64,000 nt of DNA from CPC320 sp002336405 (GCA_949372595.1 CASIAN010000038.1:1-64000), one strand, 5' to 3'. Positions 44,775 to 54,711 are shown, counted from the stretch's first letter. Translations and numbers: made by a program. Notes: generated from the sequence alone by a model not told the origin.

Positions 44775-47411
44775 TCAGTACAGCCCGCCCGAGCTCATTG
44801 AGCCAAAACTGGCCTTTGGCTCAAGCCGCAGTTCAAGCTCAGTTTCAGGATCGGAACCCAGCGTATCCTCGGGATCATCTTGGGCAACAGAGACCTTTGG
44901 CGCAGCGCTTGGCGGCGCCTCCGGATCGTTTTCATCGGTCAACAACCCCAAGCCTTCATCAATTGCGCCCAATTCAAAATCGCCGCCCATGGCAAACCCG
45001 CCATCAAAGGCCACGCCAAAAATTGGATCATCTCCATCGCGGAAAAATTCCGCAACCACATTATCCCCCTCAGCATCATCGGCCAGACGGGCGCCGTTAA
45101 AACGGTCAATATTAATAAAGGTACCACCTTCTGGCACCTTGAAATCGCCACCACCAAACTCCTCAATCGCCTCACTCATAAAGGCCTGAAACACGGGTCC
45201 ACACATGCTGCCACCGTAAGATCCCTTAGCCAAAGACCGAGGCTGGTCATATCCGATATAACAACCGGCGACGATGTTCGAGGTAAAGCCCGTAAACCAA
45301 ACATCACGCGCATCGTTGGTGGTGCCAGTTTTTCCCGCCACAGGCACCGGTAGGTCAATCACCCCCTGCGCGGTACCCCGCGTAACAGTGCCTTCCATCA
45401 TCGAGGTCAGCTGATAGGCAGTAATTGCATCCATCACCCTTTCCCGGTCCGACACGATCTGCGGACCCAACATTTCACCAAGACGGGCATCACCACAGTC
45501 AATGCACCGTCGCTGGTCATGCCGGTAAACTGTGGTGCCATACCGGTCCTGCACCCGGTCAATTAACGTCGGCTGCACCCGCTCTCCGCCATTTGCAAAC
45601 ATTGCGTAGGCAGACACCACTCGGTAAAGCGTGGTTTCCTGTGCCCCCAAGGCATTGGCAAGAAACCGGTCCATATGATCATAGACACCAAATTTCTCGG
45701 CATAATTCGCGATCAGATCCAGCCCCATTTCACGCGCCAAACGAACCGTCATCAAGTTGCGTGACTGCTCAATGCCAGTTCGCAGCGGCGTTGCACCATA
45801 AAATTTGGTCGATGAATTTTTCGGTGACCAGACCCCTTGAGGTGTGTTCACTTCGATTGGCGCATCGATCACAATCGTGGCAGGGGAATAGCCGCTGTCC
45901 AGTGCAGCGGCATAGACAAAGGGTTTGAAGTTAGACCCCGGCTGCCGCTTGGCCTGAGTGGCGCGGTTGAACACAGAATGCTGATAACTAAACCCACCCT
46001 GCATCGCGATCACCCGACCGTTGTTCACATCCATCGCCACAAAAGCACCTTGGATTTCGGGAATTTGCCGCAAACTCCAGCGCAAAAAACTGCCGTCGGC
46101 ATCGCGGGTCATCTTACGCACCAGCACCACATCACCGACACTGAGAAGATCACCTGCCGATTTTGCCACAGGCCCAACATTGCCATTTTTACGTTTTTTG
46201 CCCGCCCAAGAGACGTCTTTAGCAACGATCCAATGACCGTCTTCATCCTCTTCGATGCCTTCGATGCCGACACGTGCGTTCTGCTTGCTCACCGACAACA
46301 CAACCGCAGGCCGCCATTTGTGAGTTACAGACACATCCCGACTTATTTGGATTTTCGCCAGTGCCGCGCGCCACGTCGCCTCGTCGTTCAACTCAGAGGG
46401 ATCAATGGTCAAGCCACTACCGCGCCAGATACCACCAGCGCGGTCATACTTCTCTAATTGGCGTTGCAGGGCCTTGGCCGCCACTTGCTGCATCTGGCGG
46501 TCAATAGTCGCCCTAACCGTAAATCCGCCCGAGAAGAACTCTCCTTCACCAAAATCTCGGCTCAATTGACGCCGGATTTCATCGGTGAAGTAATCCCGCG
46601 GCGGCAGGGCGGCTTTGAAGCCTTGGAAATCGCCATTTTGCACCGATCGCAGCGGCTGGCTGCGTTCTGTCTCATAGGCAGCTTGCGAAATATAGCCGTT
46701 CTCAAACATTTCTTTCAGCACAAAATTACGCCGGCTGGTTACCCGCTCTTTGCGCCGCACCGGATGGAAATCGCTTGGCGCTTTCGGCAATGAAGCCAGA
46801 AAAGCCGCTTCATGCGGGACCAATTCGTCTAATGTTTTGTTAAAATAGGTTTGCGCCGCAGCCGTCACCCCATAGGAATTCTGACCCAGAAAAATCTCGT
46901 TCAGGTAAAGCTCCAAAATACGTTCTTTGTTCAATGTATTCTCGAGCCGCGTCGCTAAAATGATCTCTTTGATCTTGCGCTCGGCGCGTCGGTCGCCCGA
47001 AAGCAGGAAGTTTTTCATCACTTGTTGTGTGATTGTAGACGCACCACGCACATTCCGCCCTTTTGAGCGCACCGCATCAACCGCCGCCGACAGAATTCCG
47101 CGTGCATCATAGCCCTTATGCGTATAGAAATTCTTGTCTTCCGCCGAAATAAACGCCTGTTTTATCAGGTCTGGAATTTTGTCAGACGCAGTGAACAATC
47201 GCCGCTGTTTGGCAAATTCATCAATGATTTTACCTTCAGTGGAATAAATTCGACTGATCGTGGCCGGTTTGTATTGCGCCAAGGACGCATGGCTTGGCAG
47301 GTCGCGCCCATACATCCAGAACACGGCTCCAATGGTCAAAGCCATCATCATGACCGCCAAGGTGACCGCGCTGAAAACCGCGCCACATACAGAGAAAATA
47401 AATCTGAGCAC
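44775..47411 (-). CDS. mrcA: Penicillin-binding protein 1A
   Basis: A bifunctional peptidoglycan synthase of 878 residues anchored by an N-terminal transmembrane helix (about 7-30). The glycosyltransferase domain has AFISAEDKNFYTHKGYD with the catalytic Glu, then GASTITQQVMKNFLL and KIKEIILATRLE. The transpeptidase domain has the serine SxxK box in KRQPGSNFKPFVYAAALDSG, SRN in EQSRNLMTVRLA, and KTG in VAGKTGTTNDARDVWFTGF. An OB-like insert (PAVVLSVSKQNARVGIEG) between them and an acidic C-terminal tail are typical of class A alphaproteobacterial proteins. The start is GTG 47411, preceded by AGAGGG. Confidence 0.95.
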   Translation of the reverse strand: MLRFIFSVCGAVFSAVTLAVMMMALTIGAVFWMYGRDLPSHASLAQYKPATISRIYSTEGKIIDEFAKQRRLFTASDKIPDLIKQAFISAEDKNFYTHKGYDARGILSAAVDAVRSKGRNVRGASTITQQVMKNFLLSGDRRAERKIKEIILATRLENTLNKERILELYLNEIFLGQNSYGVTAAAQTYFNKTLDELVPHEAAFLASLPKAPSDFHPVRRKERVTSRRNFVLKEMFENGYISQAAYETERSQPLRSVQNGDFQGFKAALPPRDYFTDEIRRQLSRDFGEGEFFSGGFTVRATIDRQMQQVAAKALQRQLEKYDRAGGIWRGSGLTIDPSELNDEATWRAALAKIQISRDVSVTHKWRPAVVLSVSKQNARVGIEGIEEDEDGHWIVAKDVSWAGKKRKNGNVGPVAKSAGDLLSVGDVVLVRKMTRDADGSFLRWSLRQIPEIQGAFVAMDVNNGRVIAMQGGFSYQHSVFNRATQAKRQPGSNFKPFVYAAALDSGYSPATIVIDAPIEVNTPQGVWSPKNSSTKFYGATPLRTGIEQSRNLMTVRLAREMGLDLIANYAEKFGVYDHMDRFLANALGAQETTLYRVVSAYAMFANGGERVQPTLIDRVQDRYGTTVYRHDQRRCIDCGDARLGEMLGPQIVSDRERVMDAITAYQLTSMMEGTVTRGTAQGVIDLPVPVAGKTGTTNDARDVWFTGFTSNIVAGCYIGYDQPRSLAKGSYGGSMCGPVFQAFMSEAIEEFGGGDFKVPEGGTFINIDRFNGARLADDAEGDNVVAEFFRDGDDPIFGVAFDGGFAMGGDFELGAIDEGLGLLTDENDPEAPPSAAPKVSVAQDDPEDTLGSDPETELELRLEPKASFGSMSSGGLY

Positions 47412-47500
47412 ATCGCCCTCTGTTATAGTTGAGACTTCTTATAGGCAGGCAAACTCCAAGCGTCAAAACACAAGCGCGAAAAATCGCCAACTCCAAAGCA

Positions 47501-48418
47501 TTAATCGTCTCCGCGGGCCTCAGGTGGCCGATGGCCCGCAGGTTTTTTGTTAATCAAGATCAACCCCAAGCAAACAAGACCCAGTGCGATATAGATTTCC
47601 GATCCGATCTGCTCACCAAAAAACAACCACCCCATGATAACCGCAAAGACCGGCGACAGAAAACTAAACGAGGCGACCCCTGACGTGGGATATTGTTTGA
47701 GCAGCCAAAACCATGACAGAAAACCAAAACAGGCAACTGCTGTGGATTGAAACAGCAATCCTGCAACATGAATAATCTGCAGGTCGCGCAATGCCGGCCC
47801 AAAGCCTAAAGACACCAGCAAAAGTACCGGTGCAGAGACAGCCAACTGCCACAATAGTTGCTGTTCTGGCAAAATTTGCGACAGGCGGCTGGTGCGGACG
47901 GTCAACGCGATGCCAGCCCAGCACCAAGCCGCCCCAAGAGCTGCTAGGTCACCAACCCAAGAGGCCTGCTGACCCTCTGAGCGGTTGCCAATTGCCCAAA
48001 TTACGCCCGCCGTCGCCAATACCAAACCCAGCACCGAAGCGCCCTGCAGGCGTCCACCGGGTAAATAAAAATGTCCCACCAGCGCCAGCCATACGGGCAT
48101 GGTATAGAAAATAATGCCAACGCGGGACACTGTTGTGAGGTCAATCGCCATGAACAACAATACGAACTCGAGTGCGAACAAAAGCCCAATGCCGATCCCC
48201 GAGCGCAGCACATGTTGGGACAAGGTGATCGGCTTTCGGGTCAGGCGCATCCAACCGAGTAGAACAAAAAGCGCTAATCCAGATCTAATGCCAGCCGAAA
48301 ACACTGGCTGAAACCCACCATTGGTTACCTTGATCACAACTTGATTGAAAGCCAGCAAAAGCGCAAAGCCCACCAACATGATCGCACCGGAAAAATCTAT
48401 TTTGTCTTTTTGTGGCAT
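47501..48418 (-). CDS. EamA-family (DMT) transporter
   Basis: A ten-helix drug/metabolite-family exporter of 305 residues built from two EamA repeats. Examples are ALLLAFNQVVIKVTNGGFQPVFSAGIRSGLALFVLLGW in the first half and FSFLSPVFAVIMGWLFFGEQIG in the second, the latter being the family's most conserved helix pair. No clear ribosome binding site precedes ATG 48418. It stands alone; the substrate cannot be inferred. Confidence 0.9.
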   Translation of the reverse strand: MPQKDKIDFSGAIMLVGFALLLAFNQVVIKVTNGGFQPVFSAGIRSGLALFVLLGWMRLTRKPITLSQHVLRSGIGIGLLFALEFVLLFMAIDLTTVSRVGIIFYTMPVWLALVGHFYLPGGRLQGASVLGLVLATAGVIWAIGNRSEGQQASWVGDLAALGAAWCWAGIALTVRTSRLSQILPEQQLLWQLAVSAPVLLLVSLGFGPALRDLQIIHVAGLLFQSTAVACFGFLSWFWLLKQYPTSGVASFSFLSPVFAVIMGWLFFGEQIGSEIYIALGLVCLGLILINKKPAGHRPPEARGDD

Positions 48419-48667
48419 CAGCGCACAGGACAGCAGCTCTGGCGTGAGGTCAAGGGTTTAACACGGCTGTCATAAACACGATAACTGGCACGACCATACA
48501 GGTCCTGAGGTCACTTTACTACCACAGGGGTCTGACGCTGTTGATCAGGCCTGAAAAGCCCCAGCCATAACGTCTGGCATTGAATAGTTTTGCGGGCTCA
48601 AGGCTTGCACAATCTGATCTTGCACCGTTTAATAGGAAACAACCACAACCTTTATTGAGGTTAAATT

Positions 48668-49507
48668 ATGACAAAGTATTTCGTTTATGACGTTTTCACA
48701 GACAGCCGTTTTGGCGGCAATCCGTTGGCGATAATCCCCGATGCCTCGGGCCTGCCTGAGGGCGACTTTCAGCGCATCGCCCGCGAGTTTAATTTCTCGG
48801 AAACGACTTTCGTTCTGCCGCCTGACGATCCCAGCCACACCGCAAAAATTCGGATATTTTCGCCCTTGTCAGAACTGCCCTTTGCCGGTCATCCAACAAT
48901 CGGCACTGCGATCGCGCTGGCCCGGCAGGGCCACGGGCCGGATATGACCCTTGAGCTTGGGGTTGGACCCATCGTCTGTCATGCCACCGACCACAGTGCC
49001 CGATTTAGCACTCAGGTGCCGCTCAAGGTGCTGGCCGAACCCGAGGTGGCGGATGTGGCGCAGGTGCTTGGCCTCACCGTGGCAGATATCGTTTTGCAGA
49101 CCCATCCACCGACAACCGCCACGTTAGGTCTCCAGTTCACGATAACCGAAGTCCGCGATCGCGCCACGCTTTCGGCAGCCAAGCCCAACATCGAGGCGTT
49201 GCGGCGCTTTGCCACAAAGTATCCGCAAGCCGGTCGGTTTGCCCAGCATGTCTATACCCGCAGTGACGGGGTTATTTTTGCGCGCATGTTTGATCCGTTA
49301 GACAATATCCCCGAAGATGCCGCCACTGGCAGCGCCGCTGCGACCTTGGGCGCCTTGCTCGTCAAATGCACATCAGCGCCACAAGAGTTTGTCATCCGTC
49401 AAGGCGACGACATGGGCCGCCCCAGTCGCATAGAGGTCAACGCCAAGGCCGGATCGGTCACAATTGCCGGCAGTGCTGTTGCGGTGATGGAGGGGCAGTT
49501 GTTGTAA
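48668..49507 (+). CDS. PhzF-family epimerase/isomerase
   Basis: A 279-residue protein of the PhzF (phenazine biosynthesis-like, diaminopimelate epimerase-like) fold. Characteristic segments are YDVFTDSRFGGNPLAIIPDA with a conserved Asn, REFNFSETTFVLPP with the catalytic Glu, IFSPLSELPFAGHPTIGTAIAL, and PEDAATGSAAATLGALL near the C-terminus. GAGG lies eight bases upstream of ATG 48668. No phenazine genes are nearby, so the name reflects the fold only; the substrate is unknown. Confidence 0.9.
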   Translation: MTKYFVYDVFTDSRFGGNPLAIIPDASGLPEGDFQRIAREFNFSETTFVLPPDDPSHTAKIRIFSPLSELPFAGHPTIGTAIALARQGHGPDMTLELGVGPIVCHATDHSARFSTQVPLKVLAEPEVADVAQVLGLTVADIVLQTHPPTTATLGLQFTITEVRDRATLSAAKPNIEALRRFATKYPQAGRFAQHVYTRSDGVIFARMFDPLDNIPEDAATGSAAATLGALLVKCTSAPQEFVIRQGDDMGRPSRIEVNAKAGSVTIAGSAVAVMEGQLL

Positions 49508-49541
49508 ATGCATCACGCGGCAAGAGACAGATGGTCGGGTA

Positions 49542-50051
49542 TCAGCCTGTTTGCGTTTTGCGCCAGCGACGCACCCGCGCTGCAGCATTTTTATAAGGGG
49601 CGGCAGTATTGAGTTGGATCATCCGCCCCAAAGTGTGTTTGCCATACCACGGCCCGCCATACAGTTGGGCGTTACTACGCGCAGTCAGTTGTTCCACAAT
49701 CTGAGTTTTCGCAGTGTCCAAAGACGATAGCAAAATTTGATAATCAAGATCTGCGTAATCGGCATAGAACTTCTGCGCAAGGTGATCAAGCTGGCTCCAC
49801 TTATAGCCAGTCTCGGGGAAATCAATTGCACGCCCGGCGTCTGAATAGGCCAACCACTTTAGCACCAGCGTGTTCCAGCCAATCAGATAAGCAACCAGAT
49901 TGCTCAGGCTCATCACGCTGTCTTTTGCGTGGCCGTCCAGCGATGCGCGCCGCACTTGCGATTGAGGCACGGCGCGCAGTTCTGACATCAAAGCGTCAAA
50001 ACTGTGGTCAATCGCGGCACGCAACTCGTCTTTATGGGCTGGCACCGCCAT
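49542..50051 (-). CDS. ClbS/DfsB-family four-helix bundle protein
   Basis: A 169-residue cytoplasmic protein of the ClbS/DfsB family (DUF1706), a DinB-like helical bundle. Typical parts are the N-terminal helix KDELRAAIDHSFDALMSELRAVP, SLSNLVAYLIGWNTLVLKWL, and the C-terminal GGPWYGKHTLGRMIQLNTAAPYKNAAARVRRWRK. ClbS protects against colibactin by cyclopropane hydrolysis, but most family members are uncharacterised and no toxin cluster is present here. Confidence 0.88.
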   Translation of the reverse strand: MAVPAHKDELRAAIDHSFDALMSELRAVPQSQVRRASLDGHAKDSVMSLSNLVAYLIGWNTLVLKWLAYSDAGRAIDFPETGYKWSQLDHLAQKFYADYADLDYQILLSSLDTAKTQIVEQLTARSNAQLYGGPWYGKHTLGRMIQLNTAAPYKNAAARVRRWRKTQTG

Positions 50052-50108
50052 GTTTGAGAGGTCTTCCTTTGCACGTTGCTCAGACCAGCAGGCTAAGAGC
50101 TTTTGTTG

Positions 50109-51386
50109 CTAGGCCGCTTTCGACGCCGATCTGCTGCGCGAAGGCCCGTTTTTACGCCGACGCGGCCCACCGCCTGAGGGTTTACCACCCGACGGTTTGC
50201 CGCCCCGTGGCCCGCCACCGCGCTGCTTGGGCTTTGCCCCCGATGTTGGCAATGCTTCCCACGGGCGCCCAGAGGCCACCGGAATAGACGTTTTCATAGC
50301 TTTTTGGATCGCCTTCAATTCGTCCATCTCTTCGGGCGAGCAAAAGGCAATCGCCGCACCATCAGCACCAGCCCGCGCGGTACGACCAATCCGGTGCACA
50401 TAGTTTTCTGGCACATTGGGCAGGTCATAGTTATAGACATGGCGCACTGCGGGAATATCAAGCCCTCTTGCCGCAACATCGGTCGCCACCAAGACCTTGA
50501 TCTCACCCGCTTTGAAAGCTGCAATCGCCCTGTCCCGTTGGCCTTGGCTTTTATTGCCGTGAATAGACCCTGCGACAAAACCCTTTGCCGACAGAAGTTT
50601 CATCAGTTTTTCCGACCCGTGCTTGGTGCGCCCAAACACCAGCGCCAGTTCGTCACGATGCTTGTCCAACAACTCGATCAAAAGCGATGTTTTTTCAGAT
50701 TTTGCGACAAAGTGAACTGACTGAACAATGCGGTCAACCGCTTCGCCCGGGGGGTTCACCTCGACCCGCTTGGGATTGTTGAGATAGCTTTGCGCCAGTT
50801 CGTTCATCTGTTTCGGCATGGTCGCCGAAAATAGCATGGTTTGGCGCTGTGCCGGCAAAACGCTAGCGATACGACGCAGCGCGTGGATAAAACCCAGGTC
50901 AAGCATTTGGTCGGCCTCGTCAAGCACCAGAAAACTGGTATCGGCCAAACTCAAGGCGCGCCGGTCCAGCAGGTCGATCAACCGGCCGGGGGTTGCGACC
51001 AACAGATCCGTGCCCCGTTGCAGGCGTTTAATCTGCATGTTGATCGACGCTCCGCCAACCACTAAAGCCACTTTCAATGGCGTTTTTTGCACCAGTTGGG
51101 TCAAGGTATCGCTGATCTGCTTGGCCAGTTCGCGCGTCGGAGCCAGCACCAGCCCCCGCGCCGACTTAGGCGCCGGCATGGAATTTATCGCTAGCATCTG
51201 GGTCACCAATGGCAGACCGAAGGCTGCAGTCTTACCGCTGCCGGTTTGCGCCAAACCCATAACATCACCACCATCTAGCGCGATCGGAATCGCATGGCTT
51301 TGGATCGGGGTCGGTTCGGTGATACCCAGTTCTTTTAAGCGGTCGACCAGTTTCTCTGGCAAACCCATCATTTCAAATTGCGTCAA
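50109..51386 (-). CDS. DEAD-box RNA helicase (RhlE-like)
   Basis: An ATP-dependent RNA helicase of 425 residues. The Q motif is GITEPTPIQ; motif I AQTGSGKTAAFG; Ia PTRELAKQ; motif II LDEADQML; motif III FSATMP; V VATDVAARGLDIP; VI HRIGRTARAG. A basic, glycine-rich C-terminal tail (GGGPRGGKPSGGKP and on) likely binds RNA. TTG 51386 is chosen as start because GAGGA lies six to seven bases before it and the protein then begins MTQFEMMGLPEKLV, as in relatives; an upstream ATG at 51425 would add 13 residues without a binding site. It may act in ribosome assembly or cold adaptation. Confidence 0.93.
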   Translation of the reverse strand: MTQFEMMGLPEKLVDRLKELGITEPTPIQSHAIPIALDGGDVMGLAQTGSGKTAAFGLPLVTQMLAINSMPAPKSARGLVLAPTRELAKQISDTLTQLVQKTPLKVALVVGGASINMQIKRLQRGTDLLVATPGRLIDLLDRRALSLADTSFLVLDEADQMLDLGFIHALRRIASVLPAQRQTMLFSATMPKQMNELAQSYLNNPKRVEVNPPGEAVDRIVQSVHFVAKSEKTSLLIELLDKHRDELALVFGRTKHGSEKLMKLLSAKGFVAGSIHGNKSQGQRDRAIAAFKAGEIKVLVATDVAARGLDIPAVRHVYNYDLPNVPENYVHRIGRTARAGADGAAIAFCSPEEMDELKAIQKAMKTSIPVASGRPWEALPTSGAKPKQRGGGPRGGKPSGGKPSGGGPRRRKNGPSRSRSASKAA

Positions 51387-51758
51387 ACGACTTCCTCTCA
51401 GACCTGACGCAATGCGCAAGGCCAATTATTTCTATCCGCCTTGCCTTGGACAAAGCAGCATGGTGCAACACAACCTGACTGACAGGTGGACCACATTGCC
51501 CAGCTGCCGAAGTTGCGCTTGTGCCCACGCGTGATTTTGGGAACGCTGCGATGTTCCGTATAAGGCCGTTGGTTCCGACGGTGCGGATCGGCCTGTCGAC
51601 TGCTCACGCGGCAGGAAACATCGCTGGGATGTCCCTGGGCTATTACAGGTTAAAAGTCAACAACCAACCCGCATGACGACAAACATCTGCCACGCAAGGG
51701 GGGGTTTACTGATCTGACAAATACCATAAAAAGGGATTAGGAATATCGGAATGTATCA
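51387..51758. other. Intergenic between helicase and fur
   Basis: About 370 bases between divergent genes. It should hold both promoters. I could not fix a convincing -35/-10 pair or an iron/manganese box by eye, and no gene is seen. Confidence 0.4.
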
Positions 51759-52169
51759 ATGTCAGACACTATGATCAGCCGCTGTGAGGCCAAAAGCCTC
51801 AGAATGACCGGCCCGCGTAAAATCATCGCAACCGTGCTTGAAGCGGCCGATGATCATCCGGATGTCGACGAACTTTATGCCCGTGCCGCGGCTGTGGACA
51901 AGCGCATTTCGCTGGCCACCGTCTACCGAACCGTAAAGCTGTTTGAAGAGGCCGGCATTCTGGATAGGGTTGATTTCGGTGATGGCCGGTCGCGCTATGA
52001 AAACGCAGAACGGGCGCATCACGATCATCTTATCGACTTAAACTCTGGCGAAGTGATCGAATTTGTGGACCCCGAGATCGAAGCCCTGCAAGAGAAAATC
52101 GCCCAGCGATTGGGATACCGTCTGACAGGCCACAAGTTGGAACTCTACGGCGTACCACTTAAGAAATAA
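51759..52169 (+). CDS. fur: Fur/Mur-family metal-responsive regulator
   Basis: A 136-residue metalloregulator. The winged helix (residues 15-85) contains RISLATVYRTVKLFEEAGIL, the recognition helix. The metal-binding hinge is AHHDHLIDLNSGEVIEF, and the dimerisation domain ends GHKLELYGVP. The C-terminal CxxC zinc pair of enterobacterial Fur is missing, as in many alphaproteobacterial Fur/Mur proteins that sense manganese. It stands upstream of an EamA gene and eno. Confidence 0.88.
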   Translation: MSDTMISRCEAKSLRMTGPRKIIATVLEAADDHPDVDELYARAAAVDKRISLATVYRTVKLFEEAGILDRVDFGDGRSRYENAERAHHDHLIDLNSGEVIEFVDPEIEALQEKIAQRLGYRLTGHKLELYGVPLKK

Positions 52170-52207
52170 ACTTGCTCCCAAGGGCGCGCTGCCATAAGCC
52201 TGCCTTC

Positions 52208-52229
52208 GCACCGCTTTCGCACCGCTTTC
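52208..52229. repeat. 11-bp tandem duplication
   Basis: GCACCGCTTTC repeated twice in tandem with a partial third start (GCACTGG), in the spacer between fur and the EamA gene. Confidence 0.85.
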
Positions 52230-52288
52230 GCACTGGCGAACGTAGGCGGTATCAAAAGTCCAACCCTTCATTTATTCTGAGTATCTTC

Positions 52289-53161
52289 ATGGAAAACCTG
52301 CGTGCCATCGCCCTCATGGTTCTATCGATGGCTGGATTTGCCATTGAGGACATGCTTATCAAATATATCGCGCTTGAAATGCCGACCGGGCAGTTTTTGA
52401 TGCTGATCGGCGCCGGCGGCGCGCTAATTTTTACGCTGATGGCATGGCGGCAAGGCCAAGCTGTTCTATCGGCCGACTTCCTGCGACCGACAATCATCAT
52501 CCGCAATCTGGGCGAGGTTATTGGCACCTTGGGGTTTGTCACCGCGCTGGTGCTAACACCGCTGTCCAGCGCATCAGCCATCCTGCAGGCCACACCGCTG
52601 GCGGTCACTTTGGGGGCAGCGCTGTTCCTGAGAGAAGCCGTTGGATGGCGACGCTGGAGTGCGATCTTAATCGGTTTTTGCGGGGTCGTTGCAGTGATCC
52701 GACCAGGACTGGAAGGGTTTCAGCCAGCATCGCTGTTTGCCGTTCTTGGGGTGATCGGGCTGGCGACACGCGACGTGGCAACCCGGGCCACACCGGCAAC
52801 GATATCGTCTTTGGTCTTATCTGCCCATGGGTTTGGGATGTTGGTTCCGGCCGGAGCCTTTTTGCTGTGGATCAGTGGCGGCGCGGTCGCCCCTTCAGCA
52901 CAGGGGTATGGTCTTTTGTTCGCCGCGCTGATCATCGGCGTCAGCGCCTACTATGCGCTCACACTGTCAATGCGCTTGGGCGATGTGGCAGTGGTCACCC
53001 CGTTTCGCTATGTCCGGCTGGTATTTGCGCTATTTATTGGGGTGACTGTTTTTCACGAACAGCCCGATGCCTGGACCCTTGGCGGCGCTGCCATTATAAT
53101 TTTATCAGGGCTCTATACGTTTTTCCGTGAGCGCCAGCTGGGTCTTAAAACCCGCAGCTGA
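52289..53161 (+). CDS. EamA-family (DMT) transporter
   Basis: A ten-helix membrane exporter of 290 residues with two EamA repeats. The first helix starts MENLRAIALMVLSMAGFAIEDMLIKYIA. The conserved helix pairs LSSASAILQATPLAVTLGAALFLREAVGWRRW and VVTPFRYVRLVFALFIGVTVFHEQPD mark the ends of the two halves. The start at 52289 is chosen because it begins directly at the first membrane helix. It lies downstream of fur; the substrate is unknown. Confidence 0.9.
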   Translation: MENLRAIALMVLSMAGFAIEDMLIKYIALEMPTGQFLMLIGAGGALIFTLMAWRQGQAVLSADFLRPTIIIRNLGEVIGTLGFVTALVLTPLSSASAILQATPLAVTLGAALFLREAVGWRRWSAILIGFCGVVAVIRPGLEGFQPASLFAVLGVIGLATRDVATRATPATISSLVLSAHGFGMLVPAGAFLLWISGGAVAPSAQGYGLLFAALIIGVSAYYALTLSMRLGDVAVVTPFRYVRLVFALFIGVTVFHEQPDAWTLGGAAIIILSGLYTFFRERQLGLKTRS

Positions 53162-53270
53162 GACCTCCATTTTACGAGCAGGGCATGATAGCGCTAACAT
53201 AGGCGGTTCCCTATTGGATAGGGCTCTGCTAGAAGCCGCGCAGACACTTTTTGCAATTTAGGGGCAATAC

Positions 53271-54548
53271 ATGAGCATTATTATCGATATTCACGGGCGC
53301 GAAATCCTCGACAGCCGTGGCAATCCGACCGTCGAAGTCGATCTGTTGCTCGAAGATGGCACCATGGGGCGCGCCGCAGTGCCGTCAGGGGCATCGACCG
53401 GTGCCCATGAGGCCGTTGAAAAACGCGATGGCGACGCAAAGCGCTTTCTTGGCAAGGGCGTGCTGGACGCGGTCGCATCGGTGAATGGCGAGATTGCCGA
53501 GGCGCTTGTTGGAATGGATGTCACAGAACAACAATCTATCGATGCTGCGATGATCGAGTTGGACGGCACAGAAAACAAATCCCGCTTGGGGGCCAATGCA
53601 ATCTTAGGCGTCTCTTTGGCTGCGGCAAAAGCCGCCGCCGAGTTCACCACACAACCGCTGTTTCGCTATGTCGGCGGCACCTCAGCGCGAATTCTTCCCG
53701 TGCCAATGATGAATATCATCAATGGCGGCGAGCACGCCGACAACCCGATCGACATTCAGGAATTCATGATTATGCCCGTCGCCGCCCCCACATTGCGCGA
53801 TGCGGTGCGTATGGGTTCGGAAGTGTTTCACACGCTGAAAAAAGAACTCTCGGCGGCAGGGCTGTCCACCGGCATTGGCGATGAAGGCGGTTTTGCCCCC
53901 AACCTAAGTTCAACCCGTGTCGCGCTGGATTTCATCCTAAAATCAATCGAAAAAGCGGGCTACAGACCGGGTGAGGACATCTATCTGGCGCTGGATTGTG
54001 CCGCAACAGAATATTACCGTGATGGCAAATACGAAATGAAAGGCGAGGGAACATCGCTCTCTTCTGAACAAAACGTTACCTACCTCGCCAGTCTGGTGGC
54101 CGATTACCCGATCATCTCGATCGAAGATGGCATGGCCGAGGATGATTGGGATGGATGGAAAGCCCTGACCACCGCCATCGGACACAGCACGCAGTTGGTC
54201 GGAGACGATCTGTTTGTTACCAACCCAACGCGTCTGGCGCGGGGCATCGCGGAAGGCAGCGCCAATTCGATGCTGGTTAAGGTCAACCAAATCGGCAGCC
54301 TGTCGGAAACCTTGAAGGCGGTAGATATGGCGCATCGGGCCGGGTTTACCAACGTGATGTCACACCGCTCGGGGGAGACCGAAGACACCACCATTGCCGA
54401 CTTGGCCGTGGCAACCAATTGTGGCCAGATCAAAACCGGCTCGCTGGCACGCTCTGACCGGCTGGCGAAATACAATCAGTTGATCCGCATCGAAGAGATG
54501 CTAGGCGAAAGTGCCGAATACGCCGGTCGCGGGATTTTAATGCGCTAA
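53271..54548 (+). CDS. eno: Enolase
   Basis: The glycolytic enzyme converting 2-phosphoglycerate to phosphoenolpyruvate, and a possible RNA degradosome partner. At 425 residues it is complete. Seen: GREILDSRGNPTVEVD; the mobile loop SGASTGAHEA; the general acid region GDEGGFAPN; magnesium ligands in LALDCAA, SIEDGMAEDDWDGW and VGDDLFVTN; the catalytic lysine in MLVKVNQIGS; and SHRSGETEDTTIADLAV. It is followed by a hairpin terminator. Confidence 0.98.
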   Translation: MSIIIDIHGREILDSRGNPTVEVDLLLEDGTMGRAAVPSGASTGAHEAVEKRDGDAKRFLGKGVLDAVASVNGEIAEALVGMDVTEQQSIDAAMIELDGTENKSRLGANAILGVSLAAAKAAAEFTTQPLFRYVGGTSARILPVPMMNIINGGEHADNPIDIQEFMIMPVAAPTLRDAVRMGSEVFHTLKKELSAAGLSTGIGDEGGFAPNLSSTRVALDFILKSIEKAGYRPGEDIYLALDCAATEYYRDGKYEMKGEGTSLSSEQNVTYLASLVADYPIISIEDGMAEDDWDGWKALTTAIGHSTQLVGDDLFVTNPTRLARGIAEGSANSMLVKVNQIGSLSETLKAVDMAHRAGFTNVMSHRSGETEDTTIADLAVATNCGQIKTGSLARSDRLAKYNQLIRIEEMLGESAEYAGRGILMR

Positions 54549-54564
54549 AGCATACCCAAAAATA

Positions 54565-54603
54565 CGCCAGAGCATTGGGATTTAATTCCGACAGCTCTGG
54601 CGC
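54565..54603 (+). terminator. Hairpin terminator after eno
   Basis: CGCCAGAGC and GCTCTGGCG form a nine-pair perfect stem around a loop of about 20 bases, 17 bases past the eno stop. The following CTTTC is only weakly T-rich, so termination may be partial before purB. Confidence 0.7.
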
Positions 54604-54711
54604 TTTCAAAGATCGACCAAGGTGCACTGCGGCGACACGCTGGACCTTGTGGCGCTGATCAAGCAGCGGTATGACCGGCGCATCCTCCACGCAAGATAAA
54701 AGGCTTTTTGT

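Noticed and set aside
44299..45189. A 296-codon plus-strand open frame
   Set aside because: It is antisense to prfB and mrcA and has serine-rich shadow composition.
45837..46457. A 206-codon plus-strand open frame
   Set aside because: It is antisense to the transpeptidase and linker region of mrcA with no recognisable domain.
48668..49507. Phenazine biosynthesis locus
   Set aside because: Only the PhzF fold is present; no other phz genes are in the window.
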